Below, piece by piece: positions 1-5,864 of a stretch of DNA of 10,355 nt. Position 1 is the stretch's first letter; every line of letters starts with the position of its first letter. The notes under the pieces were generated by a model. That model saw nothing but the letters and a program-made list of their open reading frames with translations. It was not told the origin of the DNA and made no database searches. Both the position numbers and the translations under genes were made by a program. The stretch spans positions 1-10,355 of the forward strand of contig JAIXTU010000332.1 in NCBI GenBank assembly GCA_027483785.1, written 5' to 3'. The DNA comes from Flavobacterium sp. Lineage in GTDB: Bacteria > Bacteroidota > Bacteroidia > Flavobacteriales > Flavobacteriaceae.

Positions 1-308
1 TAGTTACTCTGGCGCTAAATTTTTGGTTAATTCCGTTGTACAGTTACACAGGTTCGGCTGTTGCTACTTTAGCGGCCTACGGCAGTATGATGTTGGTGTC
101 GTATGCCTTAGGCCAAAAGTACTACCCGATTCCGTACGATTACCGAAAAATTGGATTGTATTTAGGGCTAGCGATAGGTTTGAGTTTTGTGAGTTTTTAC
201 CGCTTTCGCGGAAATATAATCGTTGCCGTTGTTGCATTTTTTGCGATGATTATCGTTGTTTTTGTCAATGAGAGAAAGTTGATTTTGAACCGGAATGATC
301 CTGAGTGA
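1..308 (+). CDS. Polysaccharide/oligosaccharide flippase, C-terminal end (partial)
   Basis: The 5' end lies outside the window; the reading frame is open from base 3 to the TGA at 306-308, about 101 residues. The visible part is hydrophobic, with at least three membrane segments: one at the very start, one around the Gly-Ser-Met-Met-Leu-Val stretch, and a pair near the end separated by a short Tyr-Arg-Phe-Arg loop. The tail is short and charged. The segment reading Tyr-Thr-Gly-Ser-Ala-Val-Ala-Thr-Leu, followed by a Gly-Gln-Lys-Tyr-Tyr-Pro-Ile-Pro-Tyr motif, is typical, from family knowledge, of the C-terminal half of Wzx/MATE-like flippases of Bacteroidetes. Such proteins move lipid-linked sugars across the inner membrane. 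An apparent start at 36 (TTG) is only internal to this longer frame. The gene converges on the protease gene with a 30-nt gap. Confidence 0.72.
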   Translation, partial: VTLALNFWLIPLYSYTGSAVATLAAYGSMMLVSYALGQKYYPIPYDYRKIGLYLGLAIGLSFVSFYRFRGNIIVAVVAFFAMIIVVFVNERKLILNRNDPE

Positions 309-338
309 GCAACAACAAAAAAAATTAGATCAATTTCA

Positions 339-1559
339 TCATTGTTTACGGCTATCTAATGGCTTTTTCTCCAATTTTAGCTTTCGAATTTTTCCTTTTG
401 ATAGTATTTCAATTTCAATCTTGCGCGAACTAGCTAATTGTTTTTTTAGATCACAAAACTTTTGTTCATTGATTTCTGTTAATGAAATATCGTCGACACT
501 CAATAAAATATCTCCAATACTTAGTCCAGCGCGTTTGGCGTTAGAATCTTCCCATAAGAAACAAAAATTTACACCTTTGCCGGTATCATAGCACAAATTG
601 AATCCATAGCTCTGAAAGTAATCTGAGCTAATTTCATTTTGCCGATTAAAGTACATTTTCTTTTCAGTAAAATTTAAAATTAAAATGCCGTTTATAAACG
701 TTTTAACTCCAATAGCAGGCTTGGCGGTTGTCACAAATGCATTAACATTCGTCAACAAAATGTCGTCAATCCTTACTTCGTCCACAAAAATTAATTCCGA
801 CTTAGTAGCGTTTAAACTACCGTTGATTGCGATGCTTGAAATTCCTTCTCCATACAATTTATGAGCTTTTCTTAACGATTTTTCAGAACTTACAACCTCA
901 CTGGTTAAATTTATGGTCGTTGTATTACCCGTATCCAATAGCGCCCAAAATTTCGTTTTCCCAATGTTAACCTGAACTAGCGGGAGTGTTTCATTTGTAA
1001 ATTCAATGTTAGCACTACTTGAAGTTGAAGATGCAGGATATGGATTAAACGAACATGACAATAGCGTTAAAGTTGGATCAATTTTCCAATTAAGTAAACT
1101 TAGAGCGTTACTTCCAAGAACGCCATCAATTTTCTCACAGGAGTTATTTTCTATCTGAGATAAATCAGACACCACAAAAGACACGTTCTGGAACTCAAAG
1201 CCTCCAAATTTTACCGATTTAGTAACCATTTTGCTGGTACTTTCATTACCAGATAGATCAGTAATTAAAGCATGAACTGTACTAGTGTCATTAAAAATCC
1301 GTGAATTCAACACCGAAATTTGTGCCCCTGAATCAAATAAAAATCTATATACTTTACCCTCAATTTCACAACTAAAAAATATCCATCCGTCTGAACTGAC
1401 GTGCATATTCGAATTCGCCTCTAAATTCCCATTTGTGAAAACTTGAGTTGAAGTTCGATCAAGGATTGAAGAGTCAACTTGAGCGAAAGATTTCGATAAA
1501 AGAAGCTGAAGAGATACGAATATGAATATTCTTAGCCCAAGGAAATTACAATTTAACAT
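339..1559 (-). CDS. Secreted two-lobed retropepsin-like aspartic protease with C-terminal PDZ domain
   Basis: The 406-residue protein starts at ATG 1557-1559 and ends at TGA 339-341. Residues 1-26 form a signal peptide with a likely cut after Ser-Phe-Ala. The first protease lobe (about 55-165) carries the Asp-Ser-Gly triad at 76-78 within a hydrophobic Arg-Phe-Leu-Phe context, and an Ile-Asp-Gly-Val-Leu-Gly-Ser motif at 144-150. The second lobe (about 185-305) carries Asp-Thr-Gly at 209-211. Residues about 318-398 look like a PDZ domain, with the Gly-Leu-Ser-Ile-Gly-Asp-Ile-Leu core at 345-352. Pepsin-like proteases use two such triads to form one active site, so both catalytic Asp residues appear present. 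It probably acts in the periplasm or outside the cell; the substrate is unknown. It is downstream of the 131-residue gene on the same strand (113-nt gap), and the 24-bp palindrome lies 24 nt before its start. The DNA looks more AT-rich than the dut operon. Confidence 0.8.
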   Translation of the reverse strand: MLNCNFLGLRIFIFVSLQLLLSKSFAQVDSSILDRTSTQVFTNGNLEANSNMHVSSDGWIFFSCEIEGKVYRFLFDSGAQISVLNSRIFNDTSTVHALITDLSGNESTSKMVTKSVKFGGFEFQNVSFVVSDLSQIENNSCEKIDGVLGSNALSLLNWKIDPTLTLLSCSFNPYPASSTSSSANIEFTNETLPLVQVNIGKTKFWALLDTGNTTTINLTSEVVSSEKSLRKAHKLYGEGISSIAINGSLNATKSELIFVDEVRIDDILLTNVNAFVTTAKPAIGVKTFINGILILNFTEKKMYFNRQNEISSDYFQSYGFNLCYDTGKGVNFCFLWEDSNAKRAGLSIGDILLSVDDISLTEINEQKFCDLKKQLASSRKIEIEILSKGKIRKLKLEKKPLDSRKQ

Positions 1560-1583
1560 TTTGAAATCATTTTAGTAGAAATC

Positions 1584-1607
1584 TGTATAATGAAATTTCA
1601 TTATACA
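1584..1607. promoter_or_regulatory. Perfect 24-bp palindrome, candidate operator or leader hairpin
   Basis: The half-site TGTATAATGAAA is followed directly by its exact reverse complement, with no spacer and no mismatch over 24 bp. It sits 24 nt upstream of the protease start codon and 65 nt after the stop of the preceding gene. No T-run follows on either strand, so it is not a standard terminator. A zero-spacer AT-rich dyad of this size suits a homodimeric repressor. The core (ATAATGA and TCATTAT arms) loosely resembles Fur/PerR-family boxes, but this is a resemblance by eye only. If it lies inside the transcript it could instead fold into a hairpin just before the start codon. Confidence 0.6.
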
Positions 1608-1672
1608 AAATGACTAAGATTGTTTTTAGTTATCAGTATACATCTAGACTTTTTGAATAAGCAAAATGTTAT

Positions 1673-2068
1673 CTAATTGAAGATTGGGATGTTATAGCCA
1701 ACGCCAACATACCACTTTTCAATCTTTACACTCTCGCCCGGACTCCATGAACCACTAGCCTTCACCACAACTTTTGCCTTTCGGCGAGATGCAATTGGGG
1801 GGGAGTAGGTGTCGGGCGTGGTTAATTGTAAATCCAATTTATAATCAAATGCTATTGCAACCGAGATTCCTTGAAAGTTGATAAACTCGTCTGGAGTTTC
1901 GCGCAGATAGGCAAGTTGATCATCATTCAGTTGGAAGTTATTCGTTGCCCAATCTCTAAAGCGATATCGAATTTCGTTGATCTGAATTCTAAACTGTTCT
2001 TCTGATAGCGCCTCTAATTCAACACGCTTTAAATCAACACCTGCCTGTGTAAAGGGAACTTTTTTCAT
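1673..2068 (-). CDS. Hypothetical 131-residue protein, unknown function
   Basis: I do not recognise a family. The frame runs from ATG 2066-2068 to TAG 1673-1675. There is no signal peptide, membrane segment or lipobox, so it is probably cytoplasmic or non-classically exported. Residues about 12-60 look helical and charged, with a Glu-Ile-Arg-Tyr-Arg-Phe-Arg-Asp-Trp segment at 32-40. The second half (65-131) alternates polar and hydrophobic residues as in beta strands, with a Lys/Arg-rich stretch at 95-103 and an aromatic end (Lys-Trp-Tyr-Val-Gly-Val-Gly-Tyr). There are no cysteines or histidines, which argues against a metal or thiol enzyme. A near-ideal Bacteroidetes promoter lies upstream, which supports a real expressed gene. 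It may be cotranscribed with the downstream protease gene, since no clear terminator separates them. Confidence 0.65.
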   Translation of the reverse strand: MKKVPFTQAGVDLKRVELEALSEEQFRIQINEIRYRFRDWATNNFQLNDDQLAYLRETPDEFINFQGISVAIAFDYKLDLQLTTPDTYSPPIASRRKAKVVVKASGSWSPGESVKIEKWYVGVGYNIPIFN

Positions 2069-2115
2069 GATTTTTGTTTTATTGTTAAATCACAAATAAA
2101 TGACAATTATAACTT

Positions 2116-2146
2116 CAAATTTATTAACGTTTTGATAATTAGTCAA
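2116..2146 (-). promoter_or_regulatory. Bacteroidetes-type promoter for the 131-residue gene
   Basis: On the - strand the sequence shows TTG (complement of 2144-2146), a 20-bp spacer, then TAAATTTG (complement of 2116-2123). This is an exact match to the -7 element TAnnTTTG and to a -33 TTG at accepted spacing, the consensus known for primary sigma factor promoters in Bacteroidetes. Transcription would begin around 2110 and give a leader of roughly 40 nt before the ATG at 2068. Confidence 0.6.
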
Positions 2147-2171
2147 TTATTAACACACTAACAAAAAATTT

Positions 2172-2183
2172 TGCTGTACAGCA
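2172..2183. repeat. 12-bp perfect palindrome in the divergent intergenic region
   Basis: TGCTGTACAGCA is a perfect zero-spacer dyad, preceded by an A/T run. It lies 106 nt before dut and about 26 nt upstream of the -33 TTG of the leftward promoter, so it could be an upstream regulatory site for either unit. At this length chance occurrence is quite possible. Confidence 0.3.
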
Positions 2184-2281
2184 GCGGTTAAATCAGCAAT
2201 CACGAATACTTAGATAGGTAAATTAAGAGTGGGAAGTGAGAATCAGCTAAGCGCAAAATCTCCTATCTTGCGGCATCAAAA

Positions 2282-2302
2282 ATGCTTGTATGCTTGCTGT
2301 AA
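2282..2302 (+). other. Six-codon ORF overlapping the dut start, within a heptamer duplication
   Basis: The heptamer ATGCTTG occurs at 2282-2288 and again at 2290-2296. The first copy opens a short frame (Met-Leu-Val-Cys-Leu-Leu, stop TAA 2300-2302) that overlaps the dut start in another frame. It may be only a chance duplication. If translated, it could couple or dampen dut initiation. Confidence 0.25.
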
Positions 2303-2727
2303 AAATCATCAATACATCTGCTTTTCCGTTGCCAGCTTATGAAAGCGATTTGGCCGCTGGAATCGATCTTCGTGCCGCGATTTCTGAACCTATTACGTTA
2401 AAACCGTTAGAACGCGCTTTGGTAAAAACGGGTTTGTTTATGGAATTACCTGCCGGAACAGAAGCTCAAGTGCGTCCGCGTAGTGGTTTGGCACTCAAGC
2501 AAGGAATAACCGTGTTAAACGCTCCGGGAACCATCGACGCCGATTATCGTGGCGAAGTAGGCGTAATTTTGATTAATTTAGGAGCAGAAACAGCGTTAAT
2601 TTCGCCCGGCGATCGTATAGCACAAGTGGTTTTTGCCCGTTACGAACAAGCTGTTTTTGAGGAAGTAAACGAATTAACGTCAACCACGCGCGGTGCTGGT
2701 GGATTTGGAAGTACTGGAAAAAATTAA
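2290..2727 (+). CDS. dut: dUTP diphosphatase (dUTPase)
   Basis: Hydrolyses dUTP to dUMP and pyrophosphate in the cytoplasm. This keeps uracil out of DNA and supplies the dTMP precursor. The 145-residue length is normal for the homotrimeric family. All five motifs are visible: motif 1 Ala-Gly-Ile-Asp-Leu-Arg-Ala (23-29), motif 2 Arg-Pro-Arg-Ser-Gly-Leu (62-67), motif 3 with the catalytic Asp83 in Ile-Asp-Ala-Asp-Tyr-Arg-Gly (82-88), motif 4 Gly-Asp-Arg-Ile-Ala-Gln (107-112), and the glycine-rich motif 5 near the C terminus (134-143), which closes over the nucleotide. The ATG at 2290 is chosen because the next residues (Val-Lys-Ile-Ile-Asn) match the usual first strand. A second ATG 8 nt earlier is out of frame. 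It is the first gene of a tight five-gene operon; no clear promoter was found just upstream. Confidence 0.97.
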   Translation: MLAVKIINTSAFPLPAYESDLAAGIDLRAAISEPITLKPLERALVKTGLFMELPAGTEAQVRPRSGLALKQGITVLNAPGTIDADYRGEVGVILINLGAETALISPGDRIAQVVFARYEQAVFEEVNELTSTTRGAGGFGSTGKN

Positions 2728-2736
2728 AATCTAAAT

Positions 2737-3747
2737 ATGAAAATTATTGTTCCGATGGCTGGACGCGGATCTCGACTACGTCCGCATACCTTAACTGTAC
2801 CGAAACCTTTAATTCCAATTGCGGGTAAGCCCATCGTCCACCGTTTGGTCGAAGATATCGCCGATGTTATAAACCAACCGATCAGCGAAATTGCCTTCAT
2901 TATTCATAAAGATTTTGGTAAAGCTGTAGAAACCGAACTGGTAGCAATCGCCGAAAAATTAGGTGCGAGCGGCAGTATTTACTATCAAAATGAAGCTTTG
3001 GGAACAGCACATGCTATTTTATGTGCGAAAGAATCGATGTCCGGACCGTTAGTAGTTGCTTACGCAGATACCTTATTTCGTGCCGATTTCACGCTCGACC
3101 AAACTGCCGACAGTGTGATTTGGGTCAAGAAAGTCGACGACCCGTCGGCTTTTGGTGTGGTGCAACTCAATGAGAAAAATGAAATTATAGATTTCGTTGA
3201 AAAGCCAAAGAACTTTGTGTCGGATTTAGCAATCATCGGCATTTACTACTTTAAATCGGGCGAAACCTTACGTGAAGAATTGCAATATCTGCTCGATAAC
3301 AATGTGGTTAAAGGCGGTGAGTATCAACTCACAGATGCCCTCGAAAACATGAAGCAAAAAGGCATGCGTTTTGTGCCTGGAACGGTCGACGAATGGATGG
3401 ATTGCGGAAACAAAGCCGTAACGGTAGAAACCAACAGCCGAATGCTACAGTTTTTACACGACGAAGGTAACGATTTGGTAAGTAGTTCGGCTGTCTTAAA
3501 AAATGCTACTATCATTCCGCCCTGCTTTATAGGCGATCATGCTGTAATAGAAAACAGCACCCTCGGACCAAACGTATCCGTTGGCGCACATACTAAAATC
3601 AGCAATTCGACCGTTAAAAATAGTCTGATTCAAACGCAATCTATCATTTCTAATGCCAATTTAGACGAAGCGATGATTGGTAATTCTGCGAAATTCGACG
3701 GTAGTTTCACCAAAATCAGCATAGGCGATTACAGCGTTCTCGAATAA
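2737..3747 (+). CDS. Sugar-phosphate nucleotidyltransferase with left-handed beta-helix tail
   Basis: Predicted to transfer a nucleoside monophosphate to a sugar 1-phosphate, making an activated sugar for envelope polysaccharide. The 336-residue protein begins with the family signature Gly-Arg-Gly-Ser-Arg-Leu-Arg-Pro (9-16), and Lys23 in Pro-Lys-Pro-Leu is the expected catalytic lysine. Asp111 (Tyr-Ala-Asp-Thr) should bind the metal; Glu-Lys-Pro (155-157) and Gly-Glu-Tyr-Gln-Leu-Thr-Asp (194-200) are further sugar-binding landmarks, followed by Trp-Met-Asp-Cys-Gly-Asn (220-225). Residues about 250-336 are Ile/Val-rich hexapeptide-like repeats forming a beta helix. No acetyltransferase function can be assigned from that part. 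The layout is COG1208-like (RmlA/GlmU relatives). Which sugar and which nucleotide are used cannot be told. It lies 9 nt after dut and overlaps the next gene by 1 nt (TAATG). Confidence 0.88.
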   Translation: MKIIVPMAGRGSRLRPHTLTVPKPLIPIAGKPIVHRLVEDIADVINQPISEIAFIIHKDFGKAVETELVAIAEKLGASGSIYYQNEALGTAHAILCAKESMSGPLVVAYADTLFRADFTLDQTADSVIWVKKVDDPSAFGVVQLNEKNEIIDFVEKPKNFVSDLAIIGIYYFKSGETLREELQYLLDNNVVKGGEYQLTDALENMKQKGMRFVPGTVDEWMDCGNKAVTVETNSRMLQFLHDEGNDLVSSSAVLKNATIIPPCFIGDHAVIENSTLGPNVSVGAHTKISNSTVKNSLIQTQSIISNANLDEAMIGNSAKFDGSFTKISIGDYSVLE

Positions 3748-5084
3748 TGAATAAACTCGGCAACATAACGTTACTTTTGGTTTGTGGCTTTTTCGCTGCT
3801 CATTCAGCTTTTGCCCAAGTTGAACCCGAACAGATTGCCGCTACTACCGATGAATTTCAGAATTCGTATTTCGAAGGGCTGAAACAAAAAAGCATCGAAA
3901 ATTACGACAAAGCCATCACCGCTTTAGAAAAATGTGCTGAAATTCAGAAACAAAATCCGGCGGTTTACAACGAACTGGGAAAAAGCTACCTGAAGCTAAA
4001 GAAGTACGAGGATGCATATGCTAATTTCCAAAAAGCTTACGAATTAGATCCAAAAAACAGGTGGTATCTCGACGGTATGTATGAGGTGTGCTACGCCAAA
4101 CAAGATTGGCAACAAGCCATTGTTTTAGTGCAGCAGTTGGTTCCATTCGAAGCTTCGTACCAGGAAGATTTGGTCTCGCTTTACATGAATACTTTGCAGT
4201 ACGACAAAGCTTTAACGCTTATCAATCAGCTTAACGAAACCGTTGGCGAGTCGGATAAACGACGCTTGTACAAAGCCCAAATTTTATCGGATGCCAAATA
4301 TCAAGGCGCTGAAAAAGACGATTTGTTGAGTAAGATCAAAAAAAATCTGAAAGAAGAATCGAATTATGTAGAGCTGATAACAATTTACAGCAACAGCAAT
4401 CAAGAAGAAAAAGCCTTAGAAGTTGCCAAAATGTTGGAAAAAGAAATTCCAACTTCCGATTGGGCACAGGTGAGTTTATTCAAACTACATCTCGCCAACA
4501 ACGACGGCACAAAAGCTGGTTCAGCCTTAAAACAGGCACTGAAAAGTTCACGTGTTGATGCAAAAATCAAGCATCGAATGATTAATGAGTTTCTCATTTT
4601 CATTACTAAAAACCAACAATTCGAACAGGTTTTTGAAGAAGCAATTGCCATACTGCCAGAAGACAAAAACATAGTAGTGGCTACCGAAGTTGGAAAATAC
4701 TTCTTCAACAAGAAAGACTACACCAAAGCCGCAAAGTATCTTCAGAAAGGCATTTCGATCAAGCCCGACGATTTTGAAGCGGCGCGACTCCTTTTCCAAT
4801 CGCTTTCGCAGAATCAGCAGTACGATGCTTTACTGAAACAAGCACAAAATTTCGCCGATTTATTTCCGAATCAGCCCGAACCCTTCTATTACAAAGGTCT
4901 TGCCTTATTCAAAACCGGAAAATCAAAAGAAGCCATTTCCGAATTAGAAAGCGGCGTAGATTTTGTATTGGATAACCCTACCTTTGAAGCAGCTTTTTAC
5001 AAATTGCTGGCAGACGTTTATCAAACTTTAGGCGATCTGAAAAACAAAGACAAATACCTCAAAAAAGCGGAAAAACTGAAGTAA
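3747..5084 (+). CDS. Secreted tetratricopeptide-repeat protein
   Basis: The 445-residue protein has an N-terminal signal peptide (Lys3, hydrophobic core 7-20, cleavage after Ala-Phe-Ala near residue 23) and is otherwise almost wholly helical TPR-like repeats. The clearest repeats are near residues 40-105, including Tyr-Asn-Glu-Leu-Gly-Lys-Ser-Tyr and Ala-Tyr-Glu-Leu-Asp-Pro, and in the C-terminal third: Ala-Ala-Lys-Tyr-Leu-Gln-Lys-Gly-Ile-Ser-Ile-Lys-Pro, then Pro-Phe-Tyr-Tyr-Lys-Gly-Leu-Ala-Leu-Phe. TPR arrays bind other proteins; this one should act in the periplasm as a scaffold, possibly for envelope assembly given its neighbours. No enzymatic motif is visible. Its start overlaps the nucleotidyltransferase stop by 1 nt, which implies translational coupling, and the next gene begins 1 nt after its stop. 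Confidence 0.88.
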   Translation: MNKLGNITLLLVCGFFAAHSAFAQVEPEQIAATTDEFQNSYFEGLKQKSIENYDKAITALEKCAEIQKQNPAVYNELGKSYLKLKKYEDAYANFQKAYELDPKNRWYLDGMYEVCYAKQDWQQAIVLVQQLVPFEASYQEDLVSLYMNTLQYDKALTLINQLNETVGESDKRRLYKAQILSDAKYQGAEKDDLLSKIKKNLKEESNYVELITIYSNSNQEEKALEVAKMLEKEIPTSDWAQVSLFKLHLANNDGTKAGSALKQALKSSRVDAKIKHRMINEFLIFITKNQQFEQVFEEAIAILPEDKNIVVATEVGKYFFNKKDYTKAAKYLQKGISIKPDDFEAARLLFQSLSQNQQYDALLKQAQNFADLFPNQPEPFYYKGLALFKTGKSKEAISELESGVDFVLDNPTFEAAFYKLLADVYQTLGDLKNKDKYLKKAEKLK

Positions 5085-5085
5085 A

Positions 5086-5853
5086 ATGAAGAAAATCGCC
5101 TACTTGTTGCTCGTTTTAACGATCGTTTCGTGCAAGTCGAAAGCTAAAATTGCCGAAGCAAAGGCAACCGATGCGCTCGATGTACAAGCGATTATTAACG
5201 GCATTCAAGCCAATAAAATCGATTTTAAAACTGCGATAATCCGCGCAGGTGTAGGCTACGAATCGGAAGATACAGGAGTAAATGCGGGCGCCGACATCCG
5301 AATTAAAAAAGACGAGAAAATACTCGTGAGCGTAAAAGTGCTCGGATACACTTTGGCAAAAGCACTAATCACACCCGACCGCGTACAGTATTATCAAAAA
5401 TCCGGTGATAAATATTTTGACGGCGACTATACTACATTAAGTCGTCTGGCCGGAACACCTCTCAATTACGAGAAAGTTCAAAACCTATTACTTGGAAAGC
5501 CACTCGATAACTTAACAGCAAGCGATTTTATTGCCGTCTTATCGGGTTCTAATTACGAAATACGAACCATTGCAACAAAACCGCAAGCCAGCGCCTACGC
5601 TTTTGAAGCAGGCAACTTCTTTTTGAAGAAAACACAAATCTTACGGATAGAAAAAAATCAAAGCGTTACGGTTGATTACAACGGCTACGGAAACTACGCT
5701 AATGTACCATTCCCTCTATCGGTGAAGATTGTGGCAAAAGAACAGGATAAATTTTCTAAAATTGAAATCGAATATAAAGACGTGAAAGTAAATGAAAACG
5801 TATCATTTCCTTACGAAGTGCCTAGCGGTTACGAACGTATTATACTCGAATAA
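5086..5853 (+). CDS. DUF4292 family lipoprotein
   Basis: The 255-residue protein begins with a lipoprotein signal: Met-Lys-Lys, a hydrophobic core, then Ile-Val-Ser-Cys with Cys16 as the lipidated residue. The residues after Cys16 (Lys-Ser-Lys-Ala-Lys) lack the acidic export signal described for surface-exposed Bacteroidetes lipoproteins, so a periplasm-facing location is more likely. The mature part is mostly beta, with a Pro-Tyr-Glu-Val-Pro-Ser-Gly-Tyr-Glu-Arg-Ile ending that I associate with DUF4292. From memory, proteins of this domain are found in Bacteroidetes next to EnvC-type genes, as here. A LolA/LolB-like half-barrel fold that carries lipid or lipoprotein is a reasonable guess, but it is not shown by the sequence alone. 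Gene spacing is 1 nt upstream and 11 nt downstream. Confidence 0.8.
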   Translation: MKKIAYLLLVLTIVSCKSKAKIAEAKATDALDVQAIINGIQANKIDFKTAIIRAGVGYESEDTGVNAGADIRIKKDEKILVSVKVLGYTLAKALITPDRVQYYQKSGDKYFDGDYTTLSRLAGTPLNYEKVQNLLLGKPLDNLTASDFIAVLSGSNYEIRTIATKPQASAYAFEAGNFFLKKTQILRIEKNQSVTVDYNGYGNYANVPFPLSVKIVAKEQDKFSKIEIEYKDVKVNENVSFPYEVPSGYERIILE

Positions 5854-5864
5854 CAAAGTATCTT

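Noticed and set aside
295..591. + strand frame of 98 codons overlapping the 3' end of the protease gene
   Set aside because: It lies antisense to the PDZ domain and overlaps the flippase end; composition is typical of a shadow frame.
2181..2281. Promoter for dut immediately upstream
   Set aside because: No TAnnTTTG with a suitable TTG was found; the nearest resemblance is TATCTTGC near 2263, without a -33 partner.
4400..4799. Two overlapping - strand open frames of 103 and 83 codons inside the TPR gene
   Set aside because: They are antisense shadows of a well-supported coding frame; the products show no domain and are Ser/Phe-rich as expected from reversed codons.
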